The notes: a model not told the origin generated them from the letters alone. Positions 1 through 10,029 are shown, counted from the first letter of the stretch. The stretch: DNA of 64,000 bases from Pseudomonadota bacterium (GCA_016713725.1 JADJOO010000005.1:1-64000), one strand, 5' to 3'. A program made the numbers and translations.

Positions 1-165
1 AGCGCCCGGACCTGCTGCGATCAGCCGCCGAACTCTTCGACGTGATCGGGCGCGGCATCGTGCGCATCGAGATCGGCCAGACCTACCCGATCCGTGACGT
101 GCAGCTGGCACATCGCGACCTGCAGGACCGGCGCACGGTCGGCTCGACGGTACCTGCTGCCCTGA
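1..165 (+). CDS. NADPH:quinone oxidoreductase, C-terminal end (partial)
   Basis: The window opens inside the last 50 or so codons of a zinc-free medium-chain dehydrogenase of the QorA type, which reduces quinones with NADPH in the cytoplasm. The readable tail contains GQTYPIRDVQLAHRDLQDRR, the usual C-terminal pattern in which an A-HRDLE/Q-RRT-GS segment precedes LLP-stop. One surplus base near 153 puts the frame off. After correction the gene reads T-V-L-L-P and stops at TGA 163-165, exactly where the family ends. Without correction the frame runs on into the signal peptide of the next gene. The catalytic core lies outside the window, so the family call rests on the tail alone. Confidence 0.6.
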
Positions 166-1818
166 TAAACAGTCGCCGTCGCCAGGGATTTGCGCTGCTG
201 CTGATCGTGCTCGCGGCATCGCCCGCGCACGCTGGGAAAGAGATCATCCACGACTGGCCGGTCGGCATACCGTCAGGCGCCGAGCTCGAGGCATCCGGCG
301 CGGTCATTGGCCAGATTCGCGTGACGGTCGGCGATATTTTCGACCCGTCGATCCCGTCGGAAGACAAATGGCTCTACCGCACGGCAAACAAACTGCACAT
401 CAACACGCGGCAGCCCATCGTTCGCAATCAGCCGCTGTTCAAGACGGAGAGCCTTACGTGCACCGCGTGGTGCAGGAGACGGAGCGCGTCCTCCGCGGCA
501 ACGACTACCTGTACGACGCATGGATTCGTCCGTGTCCCTTTGACGGCAAGACCGTCGATCTGGAGGTCCGCACGCGCGACACGTGGACGCTGAACCCGGG
601 CATCAATTTCAGCCGGCAGGGAGGTGCCAATTCGTGCGTCAGTCGAACTCGAGGAAAGAACCTGCTCGGCAACGGCCAGCGGCTCTCCTTCGGCTGGTCG
701 AACGACGTGGATCGCACGTCGCTCGACTTCGAGTTTTTCGATCCTCATTTCCACTCGACGTGGACACGGCTCGGCGTGGCCTACAGCGACGCCGACGACG
801 GCAGCACCAAGGCGATCCGCGTCGACCGTCCGTTCTTTGCACTGGACACGAAACGCGCCGGCGGCGTGTACCTGTACGACCTCGATCCGCAACGAGCCGC
901 GTTACGCATACGGCGACAGCGTCGGTGAATACGAACAGGACGAGCAGTTCGCAGAAGCCTACGGCGGCTGGTCGCAGGCTGGACCAACGGCTGGGTGCGG
1001 CGCTGGACTGCAGGCGCGACCTATCGCCAGAAGCAGTTCGCCGAAGTCGTGGGCTCAGCCCTCGGCGGCCCACTGCCGGAGGACATCGAACTTGCTTACC
1101 CGTGGCTGGGGTTCGACGTGGTCGAGGACGTCTACGAAGAACGCACCAACCAGGACCGGATCGAGCGCACGGAGGATGTGCTGCTCGGGTTGCGCGCAGG
1201 CGGACGAATTGGTTACGCCGCGGAGTCGCTGGGGTCGGATCGCGACGCCCTCATGGTGAGTGCCTATGCGCAGAACGGCTGGGATTTCGGGCGCGAACGC
1301 TCGATGTTCGTGACCACGGCCGCGACAGGCCGGGTCGAGAACGATGGCTTGCGAATGGCGTGCTGTCGGCCGGAGCCCGGTACTACGCGCGTACCTCGGA
1401 CAACACGAAGTTCTTCGCGACAAGTCAACGGCGTCGTGACGGACGAGCTCGATGCAGACCAGCAGCTGCTGCTCGGCGGCGAGGAGGGGCTGCGCGGCTA
1501 TCCCCTGCGCTATCAGGCGGGCACGTCACGGGCGTTGCTGACGCTCGAGGAGCGCTACTACACGGGCTGGTATCCGTTCCGCCTGTTCCACGTGGCCGGC
1601 GCGGCCTTCTTCGACATGGGGCGTACCTGGGGAACCGACGTTACCGGCGCCACCAGCGACGGGTGGCTGAAGGACGTCGGCATCGGCCTGCGCCTCGGCT
1701 CGAGCCGTTCCGCGTTCGGCAACGTCATTCACATCGACCTGGCTTTTCCGCTCGATGGCGGCGATGCATCGACAGCGTGCAGTTCGTCGTCGGGACAAAG
1801 GTCCGCTTCACGAAATAG
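165..1818 (+). CDS. Omp85/BamA-like outer-membrane beta-barrel protein (frameshifted)
   Basis: A basic and then hydrophobic stretch (NSRRRQGFALLLIVLAASP, followed by AHA) is a signal peptide. It is followed by a short POTRA-like section and a C-terminal barrel of the surface-antigen/TamA-BamA type. Diagnostic pieces are KNLLGNGQRLSFGW, GGEEGLRGYPLRY with LTLEERYY, and a final strand ending VQFVVGTKVRFTK. The expected role is insertion or export of proteins or lipids at the outer membrane; the client is unknown. About eight frame changes (near 445, 630, 650, 890, 975, 1342, 1422 and 1770) interrupt one continuous family match of about 550 residues. No clean ATG is visible; a CTG or ATA near 162-165, perhaps itself an error, precedes the signal peptide. 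The gene directly follows the qor end. Confidence 0.7.
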
Positions 1819-1825
1819 GGACGTC

Positions 1826-1878
1826 AAAATAGGGGACGCTCACCTATTTTTCTGCAATAGGTGAGCGTCCCCTATTTT
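1826..1878. repeat. Perfect 23-bp inverted repeat, REP-like, between convergent genes
   Basis: Two 23-bp arms (1826-1848 and 1856-1878) are exact reverse complements around a 7-base loop, with core GGGGACGCTCACCTATT in the left arm. T-runs follow the right arm and A-runs precede the left, so RNA from either strand would fold into a long hairpin ahead of U residues. It sits between the stop of the Omp85 gene (1818) and the stop of the convergent alcohol dehydrogenase (1879), so it can act as a bidirectional terminator. The same core recurs in a decayed hairpin at about 7515-7573, so it is a dispersed element rather than an ordinary terminator. Confidence 0.8.
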
Positions 1879-3017
1879 TCACCTGATTTCGATCACCTGC
1901 CGGATCGACACGCCTGCGGCAAGCCGGTCGAACGCGCCGTTGATGTCGTCGAGCTGGATGCGTTCGCTCAGGAGCCTGTCCACCGGCAGGCGTCCTGCGC
2001 GATACCACTCGATGTACTGCGGGATGTCGCGCTCCGGCACGCAGCTGCCGAGATAACTGCCCTTGAGTGTCCGCTCCTCGGCGGCAAGGCTCACGTGCGA
2101 CAACGACACCTGCTGCTGCGGATGCGGGCAAGCCGGCCGACACGGTCGTGCCGCCGCGCCGCGTGACGCGATAGGCGAGTTCGAGCGCGCGCGCCGAACC
2201 GGCCATCTCAAAGGCGCAGGCCACGCCGCCGCCGCTCGCCTCGCGCACCCGGTCCACGCAATCGGGATCGGCCGCATTGAACGTGTGCGTGGCGCCGAGT
2301 TCGCGTGCCTTGGCCAGCTTGGCCTCGTGCAGATCGATCGCCACGATCGGGCTCGCGTCGAGCATGCGGCCGGCCAGCAATGCCACGCGAGTCCGCGACG
2401 CCGCTAAGGCCGATCACGGCCAGCGACGAATGCTTCGGCATCGCCGCAGTGTTGACCACCGCGCCGACGCCGGTGATCACGGCGCAGCCGAACAACGCCG
2501 CTTCTGCGAACGGCAACGTCGGATCCACGCGCACCAGCGACCGGGGCGCGATACGGTTGTCCATTCGGCGAACCCCGAGACGCCGAGATGGTGATTGACC
2601 GGCTCGCCGTGCTGGCAGAGCCGGCGCGCACCAGAGAGCAGCGTCCCGCCGTGTTCGACGCGAGTCGGGCTCCTCGCACAGCGCGGGCCGGCCTGCAACA
2701 CAGGGTCCGCAGACGCCGCAGCTCGGCACGAACGAGGCGACGACGTGATCACCGCGTTGCGTTCGCAGGTGACGCCGTGCCCGACCTCCTCGACGATTCC
2801 CGCAATCTCGTGCCCGAGCACCATCGGCAATGGCCGCGGCCGATTGCCGTCGATCACCGAAAGGTCGGAGTGGCAAAGCCCGGCTGCCCGCACGCGGACG
2901 AGCACCTCCCCCGGGCCTGGTGGCGCAAGGTCGAACTCCTCGATCGCCAGCGGCTTCGATTGGGCATACGGGCCGGGACGGCCCAGCTTCACGAAGCACG
3001 GCAGCCTTGGTTTTCAT
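1879..3017 (-). CDS. Zinc-dependent alcohol dehydrogenase, MDR family (frameshifted)
   Basis: Medium-chain Zn alcohol dehydrogenase of about 375 residues, a cytosolic NAD(P)-linked oxidoreductase of unknown substrate. Reading across frames gives an MKTKAAVL start, then AAGLCHSDLSVIDG with catalytic-zinc Cys, GHEIAGIVEEVGHGVT, a structural-zinc Cys cluster (PSCGVCGPC), the Rossmann part SLAVIGLSGV, DLHEAKLAKARELGATHTFN, and a normal C-terminus ending GVSIRQVIEIR. At least five single-base shifts split it, and its domain order is undisturbed, so sequencing error is likelier than loss. The start ATG is complementary to 3015-3017, 92 bp from the divergent thioesterase. It converges on the Omp85 gene across the hairpin at 1826-1878. 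Confidence 0.8.
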
Positions 3018-3109
3018 GGGTCCGAGCGTAGCCCATGTAATGCGCGGCACCGCTCCACTGCAATAATGCCTGCGCCGACAGACCGGCACGCAGTTGGAGC
3101 AGGACAGGC

Positions 3110-3587
3110 ATGGCACCCCAGGCAGCAGGCGGAGAGCCGCAACCCACGCGGCGCGACGAATTCCGCGTGCTGCGCATGATCACGACGCGCTGGATGGACA
3201 ACGACCAGTACGGTCACGTCATCAACGCGTGTACTACTCGTACTTCGACACGGCTGTGAACGGTTACCTCATCGAAGCGAGCGGTTGCGACGTGCGCCAG
3301 CTGCCGGCGATCGGCATCGTGGCGGAGACCAGCTGCAAGTTCATCAGCGAGCTGACCTTCCCCGACACCGTGTACGCCGGGCTTGCGCTCGAGCGGCTCG
3401 GCAACTCGAGCGTCGTCTACAGGATCGGCCTCTTCCGCAACCAGGAAGTGCTTCGCGGCGATCGGCCGTTTCCGCACGTGTACGTCGACAGCGCCACGCG
3501 CCGACTGGTGCCGATTCCGCCGCAGGTGCGCGCGGCGCTGCAGACGCTCGACGAAGGCTACGCGGGGTTCGGAGCGTTGCCTGTTAG
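3110..3587 (+). CDS. Acyl-CoA thioesterase, 4HBT/YbgC hotdog family (frameshifted)
   Basis: Hotdog-fold thioesterase of about 158 residues. The N-terminus holds the family signature TRWMDNDQYGHVIN, where the D-x-x-x-H-V-N pattern carries the catalytic Asp. After one missing base near 3228 the frame resumes with YYSYFDTAVNGYLIE and later GLALERLGNSSVVYRIGLF, VDSATRRLVPIP and a final LDEGYAGFG. Expected activity is hydrolysis of acyl-CoA thioesters in the cytoplasm; the acyl chain is not evident. ATG 3110 is chosen because it begins the conserved region with the usual 20-residue lead. The end near 3587 needs a second small frame correction, and it overlaps the tail of the convergent TIR-TPR gene by a few bases. 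Confidence 0.78.
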
Positions 3588-4994
3588 ACAGGCGCGTCTG
3601 CTGCTGCCAGACGTGCCTCGGCGGCCGCAATCATCTCCTGGAAGCGGCGGTCGTCCCCGCAGGGGGTTGGGTCGAGGTCCACCTTGGCGTGATTCAGCCG
3701 GTGGATGAACGTGGTTGCAAAGACCGGACCCAGCAGCGCGATGGCGCCATCCAGGTCCCGCAGGTGCGTCGTCAGCGCGCAGGCAAAGTTGTAGCGCATG
3801 TTCATGTTGTCGGGATCGATGAGCAGTGCGCGATTGATCCCTTCCCTGGCGCGTTCGGCATCACCGAGGCATGCGAGTGCCGCGACGCCATAGCCCATCG
3901 CCGCGCCGTTGTTCTGGTCCTGCGCCAGGATCTTTTCCGCCCGGGCCAACGCGATGGCAGCCGCGCGAGCGGTGCCCTCAGGATTCCCGACGGCTGTGTA
4001 GCACGTGAGCAGCATGCTCGGCGAGTTGACGTCCGTTTCCATGAGCGTCATCGCCTTCTCATAATGAGGAATGGCTTCTTCCAGCCGGCGCTGCCGCACC
4101 CGCAGGTAGGCAGCAGACTTGTTCACCTCGTAGGATTCGGCGTCCAGTCGCAGTGCGATGCCGATCTCGACAGCCGCCTCGTCGTGACGGCCGTATTGGG
4201 ACAGGATTCGCGCCTTGACCGCGTGCGCCTCGGCCAGCTGGCCGTCGAGTGTCAGCGCCCGCTCGGCCGCAGCCATGCCATCCTCGCCCTTGCGGCCATG
4301 GCCCCCCGGCCTTGCGCACGCTGCCCTCGAGCACGTGGCTCACCTTGAGTTGCCGCGTGACCTGCGAGACGTCGACGTTCTTGCCCTTGAAACCGAACGC
4401 CGTATTACGTGCGACGACGAACAGCGACGAGACCTTGGTCAGGTCGGTGATGACGTCCTCGGTGATGCCGTCGCTGAAATATTCCTGCTCGACGTCGCCG
4501 CTCATGTTGGCGAAGGGCAGCACGCAGATCGAAATTCCCCTGGGGCCCGCAACCGACTCAGCCGCGAACACCCGGGTTGCAGTGCCACCCGGTGGGGCGC
4601 CGCGTTGTCGGGCGATCATTGCACTGAGCGACCGCAGCAGCGCCTGAACGGCGCGCTCTGGGCGTCGTCGCCCCAGCCATCGAGGTCCGTGGTGTGAATC
4701 GCCCGCACATCCATCGGCAGGCTGGCGCCTTCGAAGCGCACCGGGACCAGTGTGCCTAGGTCGGCCGCCTCGCGCGCTTCGCCCGCACCCAGCGCGATGA
4801 TGCCGAGGTCGGCGTCCAGACCACCATCACGGCCTTGGCCGCCTTCAGTTCGACTTCGATCTGGTCGTCGAACTGCTGCCCGGCGTCGATTTCCGGGTCC
4901 CACCCACAGACCAGCCCTGCGCCTGGATCGCGGCCACCAGCGGTGCAACGAGCGTCTTGTCGCTGCGAGCGTAGGAGACGAAAACATCAGCCAT
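3584..4994 (-). CDS. TIR domain - TolB-like - TPR protein (frameshifted, internally shortened)
   Basis: Starts MADVFVSYARSDKTLV, the first box of a TIR domain, continuing WDPEIDAGQQFDDQIEVEL and VMVVWTPTSASSRW, then EAADLGTLVPVRFEG. A TolB-N/FlgO-like module follows (CVLPFANMSGDVEQEYFSDG, VSHVLEGSVRKAGG), and then TPRs (AEAHAVKARILSQYGRHDEA, RRLEEAIPHYEKAM, and a last part ending near AEARLAAADAPV). Relatives usually carry a further block between SVRKAG and the TPRs (the part reading like ITAQLID and WAERYDRDL); here it is absent and the TPRs begin at once near 4300. There are about three frameshifts. TIR domains can cleave NAD or act as scaffolds; the Glu in DPEIDAG lies where NADase TIRs have their catalytic Glu, but activity is not established. 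Confidence 0.7.
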
Positions 4995-5056
4995 GCCCTG
5001 TGGAACCTCACCCAGATGATCGCCGCGTTCGCAATGGGACGCACGTAGCTTATCCG

Positions 5057-5560
5057 CTACGACTCCAGGATCTGCCGGCCCTTCTGGATCGCGAGCGCGC
5101 CGCTGCGGACCACTTCGAGCACCTCGCCGAAGTTCGCGACCTCCGCCATGAAGCGGTTGATGTCGGCTTCGCTGCTGGTGAGTTCGATTGTGAAGCTGTC
5201 GGCAGCGTCCCAGAGCACGCGGCCGCCCGCGCGTTGCGTGGCCGACCAGAGCGATCCGACCTGGGTGGCTTTCGCCTTGACCTTGATCAGCAGCAGCTCG
5301 CGCTCGAAGTGCTCCTCGCGCGTGACGTCTTCGACGTCGACCACGTCCACCAGCTTCAGCGACTGCTGCGTGATCTGGTGGATGACGGCATCGTTACCGG
5401 TCGTCACCAGCGTCAGGCGGGAGACCGTGGGATCGTCCGTCGCCGCCACGTTCAGCGATTCAATGTTGTAGCCGCGGGTCGAGAACAAGCCTGCCACGCG
5501 AGACAGCGCGCCGGATTCATTCTGCAGGGTGATGGCGATGATGTGGCGCTGGCTTGGCAC
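5057..5560 (-). CDS. ilvN: Acetolactate synthase, small regulatory subunit
   Basis: Intact 167-residue regulatory subunit of acetolactate synthase (IlvN/IlvH type). Its N-terminal ACT domain reads HIIAITLQNESGALSRVAGL then FSTRGYNIESLNVA, where valine binds in the homologues to inhibit the catalytic subunit. The C-terminal ALS_ss domain ends FGEVLEVVRSGALAIQKG. It acts with IlvB in valine, leucine and isoleucine synthesis. It lies on the opposite strand from the catalytic-subunit gene, divergently, instead of directly downstream of it as in most bacteria. It is the only clearly undamaged gene in the first 13.7 kb. Confidence 0.93.
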   Translation of the reverse strand: MPSQRHIIAITLQNESGALSRVAGLFSTRGYNIESLNVAATDDPTVSRLTLVTTGNDAVIHQITQQSLKLVDVVDVEDVTREEHFERELLLIKVKAKATQVGSLWSATQRAGGRVLWDAADSFTIELTSSEADINRFMAEVANFGEVLEVVRSGALAIQKGRQILES

Positions 5561-5591
5561 GGCGGGCTCCCGGAGACGGCATCTCTATGAT

Positions 5592-5614
5592 TCTAAAGCA
5601 AAAGCGGCTTTAGA
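5592..5614. promoter_or_regulatory. 8-bp inverted repeat in the ilvN-ilvB divergent spacer
   Basis: TCTAAAGC (5592-5599) and GCTTTAGA (5607-5614) are exact reverse complements around 7 bases. The element is 32 bp upstream of the ilvN start and about 130 bp before the ilvB start. As DNA it is a candidate operator for a dimeric regulator serving both promoters; as RNA it is a short hairpin. The surrounding stretch is noticeably more AT-rich than the genes. No leader peptide with runs of branched-chain codons is evident. The regulator is unknown. Confidence 0.4.
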
Positions 5615-5743
5615 TCGCCGGGTTCCGCACCCCAGAATAGGGGATCGGCGGGAACCGCCTAGATGGACGCGCGGCGGCAACGGCTGTTAGTCTCGTTTGC
5701 AGCGCAACATAATCGTTCCACACCCGCCGCAACGAGCGCGCCC

Positions 5744-7505
5744 GTGAACAGCATCGCCGCGAGTCCATTGCCGACCACCTCGTCCGCGCACCCGCGGGCC
5801 GGCCAGTCCATGAGCGGCGCGGAGATCATCGTGCAGGTGCTGGCGGACGAAGGCGTCGACACGATTTTCGGGTACAGCGGCGGCGCGATCCTGCCGACGT
5901 ACGATGCGATCTTCCGCCACAACGACCAGCAGTCGCAGCTGGCGGCAGGCGCGCGCCGATGCCGCTGATCGTCCCGGCGAACGAGCAGGGCGCAGGTTTC
6001 ATGGCGGCCGGCTACGCCCGGGCGAGCGGCAAGGTCGGCGTCTGCGTCGTGACCTCCGGCCCCGGCGCGACCAACACGGTCACGCCGGTGCGCGACTGCA
6101 TGGCGGTCTCGATCCCGATCGTCGTGATCTGCGGCCAGGTGCCGAGCACGTCCGCCATCGGCACCGACGCGTTCCAGGAAGCGCCGGTCTCCAACATCAT
6201 GGGCGCCGTCGCGAAGCACTGCTTCCTCGTCACGGATCCGGCCAAGCTCGAAGCGACCGTGCGCACCGCGTTCGAGATCGCGCGCTCGGGCCGTCCGGGC
6301 CCGGTCGTGATCGATATCCCGAAGGATGTCCAGAACTGGGCGGCAACGTACCACGGCAGCGGCCTGCTGCCGGTGCGCGGCTACCACGCGCGCATGCAGG
6401 CATTGCGCGCCCGCACGCTCGAAGACGATCACGCGGCGAAATTCTTCCAGATGCTGGGCGAGGCCGAACGCCCGCTGATCTACGCCGGCGGCGGCGTCAT
6501 CCACAGCGACGCGGCCGACGAGCTGCGCGCATTCGCGCACGAATTCGGCATTCCCGTCGTCACCACGCTGATGGGGATCGGCGTGTACGACACCACCGAG
6601 CCGCTCTCGCTGCACATGCTCGGCATGCACGGCGCGGCGTTCGCCAACTACGCGGTGGACGACTGCGACTTCCTGCTCTGCCTCGGCGCTCGCTTCGACG
6701 ACCGCGTCGCGGCCGTGCCGGCCAAGTTCGCTCGCAACGCGAAGCGCATCGCGCACATGGACGTCGACGCGTCGGAGATCAACAAGGTCAAGCGAGTGCA
6801 GTGGAGTCACGTGGGCCTGCTGCGCCCGGCGCTCGAGCGCTGCGCCAGCGGCAAGGACGCGGGCTTCAAGCGCGACTGGTCGCCGTGGCATGCGCACGTC
6901 GCCGGGCTGAAGCACCGTCACGCGATGAACTACGATCGTGACCGCGCAGTATTTCGACTTCCGCGAGCCGCGGCTGTGGCTCACGTCGGGCAGCATGGGC
7001 ACGATGGGATTCGGCCTGCCCGCGGCCATCGGCGCGCAGTTCGCGCGTCGCGACAAGCTCGTGATCGACATCGACGGCGATGCCAGCATCCGCATGAACC
7101 TCGGCGAACTCGAGACCGTCACCACCTACGACCTGCCGATCAAGGTCGTGGTGCTGAACAACTTCGGCGACGGCATGGTCAAGCAGTGGCAGAAGCTGTT
7201 CTTCAAGGGCCGACTGTCGGGCAGCGACAAGTCGCTGCACAAGAAGGACTTCGTCAAGGCCGCGCAGGCTGATGGCTACCAGTTCGCCGTGCGGCTCGAT
7301 CGCAAGGCGGACGTGCCGCGGGTGGTCAAGGAATTCATCGAGTTCAAGGGCCCGGCCTTCCTCGAAGTGATCATCGACACGGAAGCGGGTGTGTACCCGA
7401 TGGTCGGCCCGGGCCAGGCCTACGACGAATGATCACCGGTGATTTCATCGAATCGCGCGAGGCGATCGGGCGACGGCGGAGCCCGGCGCGTCCGAGATGT
7501 TCTGA
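5744..7505 (+). CDS. ilvB: Acetolactate synthase, large catalytic subunit (frameshifted)
   Basis: ThDP-dependent biosynthetic acetolactate synthase, about 585 residues; condenses pyruvate with pyruvate or 2-oxobutyrate. The N-terminus has SGAEIIVQVLADEGVDTIFG, YSGGAILPTYDAIF and the catalytic Glu in NEQGAGFMAAGYARASG. The middle FAD/DHAP-like domain has HMLGMHGAAFANYAVDDCD and LGARFDDRVA. The C-terminal ThDP site reads SGSMGTMGFGLPAAIGAQ, then DIDGDASIRMNLGELET and NNFGDGMVKQWQ. Frameshifts occur near 5955, 6945, 7430 and 7462; correcting the last two extends the protein through DEMITGDFIESREAI to GASEMF and TGA 7503-7505. GTG 5744 gives the usual presequence; ATG 5810 (MSGAEI) is the alternative start. 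Confidence 0.88.
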
Positions 7506-7514
7506 CGCGTCTGC

Positions 7515-7573
7515 GGGGAATTGGGGGCGCTCACCTATTTCCCGGGGAAGCAGGTGGAGCGTCCCCAATTTCC
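7515..7573. repeat. Degenerate palindromic repeat related to the one at 1826-1878
   Basis: The left arm near 7515-7542 contains GGGGGCGCTCACCTATTTCC. The right arm near 7553-7573 reads AGGTGGAGCGTCCCCAATTT. They pair imperfectly, with single-base bulges, around a CCGGGG-rich loop. The shared core G-GCGCTCACCTATTT matches the perfect hairpin near 1.84 kb. It lies just after the corrected ilvB stop and 30 bp before chrA, so it could end ilvB transcription. The mismatches could be natural divergence or the same base-level errors that mar neighbouring genes. Confidence 0.65.
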
Positions 7574-7603
7574 CAATTTCCGCAGGCGTGATACCTGGCG
7601 TCC

Positions 7604-8870
7604 ATGGCGCCCCCGCCCATCGTCCGCAGCCGCCATTCGCCGAGCGCCCGCTTCTGGGCGAAACTCGGACTCATTTCCTTCGGTGGCCCTGCCGGCCAGA
7701 TTGCCATCCTCCACCGTGAAGTCGTCGAGCGGCGTGGCTGGCCTGACGAGCGCGAATTCACGCGCGCTGAACTTCTGCATGTTGCTGCCGGGTCCCGAAG
7801 CGCTGCAGCTCGCGATCTTCCTCGGCTGGAAACTGCACGGTACACGCGGTGGCCCCGTTGCGGGGCCTCGGCTTCATTCTGCCGGCCGTGCTGCTGCTGT
7901 TCGCGTTCTCGCATGTCTACGCGGCGCACGGGTCGCTGCCCTGGGTATCGGCGCTGCTGTACGGCCTGCAAGCCGCCGTCGTCGCGCTGGTGCTGCAGGC
8001 GATGACACGCATCGCGCGCCGTGCGTTGCAGTCGTCGCTGCACCTCACGCTCGCGCTCGTATCGTTCCTCGCGCTCGAGTTCGCGCACGTGCCGTTTCCC
8101 ATCGTACTGCTGATTGCGGCGGCGGTGGGTGCGTATCTGCGCGCGCCACGCGACGTCGAGGAAGCTCCCATGTCCAATGCGGCACCGGTGGGCGCTGGAC
8201 AAACGGCCGGGGTGGCTGCCGTCGGTCTCACGCTCTGGCTGATTCCGCTGCTCGTCGTGGCGGCCACGCTCGGCGCCACTTCGCTCTGGACCGCCGTCTA
8301 CCTGTTCTTCACCAAGGCCGCGCTGGTCACTTTCGGTGGCGCGTACGCCGTGCTCGGCTACGTCACGAGCCAGGTCGTCGACAAGCTCGCCTGGGTGACG
8401 GCCGACCAGTCCGTCGCAGGACTGGCGCTGGCGGAAACCACGCCGGGCCCGTTGATCATCGTGCTGCAGTTCATGGGGTTCATGGCCGGCTGGAACCAGC
8501 CGGGCCCGTTGTCGCCGCTCGGCTCGGCGCTGCTCGCAGGCGCGCTTGCAACCTGGGCGACGTTCCTGCCGTCCTTCCTGTTCATCCTGCTCGGGGCGCC
8601 TTACGTCGAGCGCCTCACGCGCAATGCGCGGATCGAGGGCGCGCTCCGGCGCGATTACTGCCGCGGTCGTCGGCATCATTGCGACGCTGGCGCTGCTGCT
8701 GGTCCAGGTGGTGCTGTTTCCGGACGGGTGGCGCGCCGCGCCGGATTGGAATCGCCGTGCTGCTCTCGTTCGCGGCGTGGTTCCTGCTCGAGCGCGCGCG
8801 CTGGCCGCTCGGCTCCGTGCTGCTCGCGGCCGCTGCAAGCGGGTTATTCCTGCGACTGCTGCAGCAGTGA
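7604..8870 (+). CDS. chrA: Chromate transporter ChrA, long two-domain form (frameshifted)
   Basis: Bidomain CHR-family inner-membrane protein of about 420 residues. The first CHR half begins FWAKLGLISFGGPAGQIAIL, then HREVVERRGW and LLPGPEALQLAIFLGWKLHG. The second half repeats the pattern as FFTKAALVTFGGAYAVLGYV, QVVDKLAWVTADQ and GLALAETTPGPLIIVLQFMG. About ten hydrophobic segments are visible, ending SGLFLRLLQQ. Homologues export chromate, and some act on sulfate-like anions or have no tested substrate. Frameshifts lie near 7775, 7840, 8650 and 8745. ATG 7604 leaves the usual short cytoplasmic lead. Its 3' end overlaps the convergent DsbA-like gene by about 27 bp. Confidence 0.85.
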
Positions 8871-9528
8871 GTCGAGTCGCTGCTGGAACACACCTCGAAG
8901 GATTTGGCCCCGGACATCACTCGCCTGCGAATTCGCCGTTGGTGACCAGGCCAATCACGAACGACGGCGTCGACGCAATGCCGCTCGAGGCCGCCAGTGC
9001 CGCGTCGGCACGCACGGCGGCCAGCACCGCGGGGTCGGCGCGGCAGCTCGCGAAGCGGGTGCCGTCCAGTCCAGAACCGGCCCGCCAGCTCCGCGTAGCG
9101 ACTCCTGGCTCAGGAGCGACGGGTCGCGGAACAGCGCCTCGCGATACTCCCAGAACTTGCCTTGCTGGCCTGCGCAGCGAGCGGCCACGGCGGCGGGCAG
9201 GGCGAACTCGTGCATCGGCAGCGGCAGGTCGCGCGTGGCGAAGCGCACCTTGCCCGTGTCCACGTAGTGTTTGCGCAGCAGCGGCCAGGTGTCGCGGGCG
9301 AATCGCGCACAGTACGGGCACTGCAGGTCGGTGAACTCGATGATCATGACACGAGCCCCGGTGGAGCCGAGGATGCGATCGTCAGCCTGGATTTCTCCGC
9401 TGTGGCCGGTGTTGCGACGGGAACCGCGACAGGCCGGGCGGTCGACGCGCACATCCGGCGGCGCCGGCCAGAACAACCAGGGCCGGCGCCAGCAGCGCCC
9501 GCAGGGTCGAGGTAACGTTCCTTTGCAT
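8844..9528 (-). CDS. DsbA-family thioredoxin-fold lipoprotein (frameshifted)
   Basis: Predicted exported thiol-disulfide protein. Begins MQRNVTSTLRALLAPALV, then a hydrophobic run ending AGAAGC, probably a lipoprotein signal. After a shift it continues ADDRILGSTGARVMIIEFTD and LQCPYCARFARDTWPLL, the CPYC redox motif of the DsbA/DSBA-like oxidoreductase family. Later pieces are DLPLPMHEFALPAA, GQQGKFWEYREALFRDPSLL, SSGIASTPSFVIG with the cis-Pro, and NGEFAGE, with a corrected C-terminus GVFQQRLDSLLQQSQE. About three frame changes. The corrected stop at 8844-8846 overlaps the end of chrA. It probably acts as a periplasmic disulfide oxidase or reductase; no partner DsbB/DsbD lies nearby. Confidence 0.75.
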
Positions 9529-9608
9529 GGGAGTCCGAGCCTGCGTCGGAACGAGGACGATCGCAAGTGCCGCTGCCAGGACCGTGATGCACGCGGTACC
9601 ATCCGCGC

Positions 9609-10029
9609 ATGAAGTACCTGCACACGATGGTCCGCGTCACCGACATCGACGCCTCGCTCAGGTTCTATTGTGACGCGCTCGGGCTGCGCGAGTTGCGCCG
9701 CACCGAGTATCCCAAGGGCCGGTTCACGCTGGTGTTCCTGGCCGCACCCGGCGACGACGACGCGCAGGTCGAGCTCACCCACAACTGGGACCGCGAGGAG
9801 TATGGCAGCGGGCCGCGCCTTCGGCCATCTCGCGTACGAAGTCGACGATGTCTACGAGACGTGCCGTCGCCTCATGGAGCACGGCGTCACGATCAACCGT
9901 CCGCCGCGCGATGGCCGCATGGCCTTCGTCAGGTCGCCGGACAATATCTCAATCGAGTTGCTGCAGAAGGGCGCGGCCCAGCCGCCGGCCGAACCCCTGC
10001 TGAGCATGCCGAACACCGGCGTCTGGTAG
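9609..10029 (+). CDS. gloA: Lactoylglutathione lyase (glyoxalase I, frameshifted)
   Basis: Glyoxalase I of about 140 residues, which isomerises the methylglyoxal-glutathione hemithioacetal to S-lactoylglutathione in the cytoplasm. All four metal ligands of the bacterial enzyme can be placed: His in MKYLHTMVRV, Glu in QVELTHNW, His in FGHLAYEVDD and Glu in NISIELLQKG. One base is missing near 9810, between EYGSG and the AFGHLAYE segment. The corrected length matches the E. coli enzyme (135 aa). The TPNMPNTGxW-like end (SMPNTGVW) is slightly longer. An MBL-fold glyoxalase-II-like gene lies at 52.8 kb, not nearby. Confidence 0.88.

Noticed and set aside
5659..7125. Minus-strand open frame of 488 codons
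   Set aside because: Shadow of ilvB; translation is His/Asp/Arg-rich without family features.
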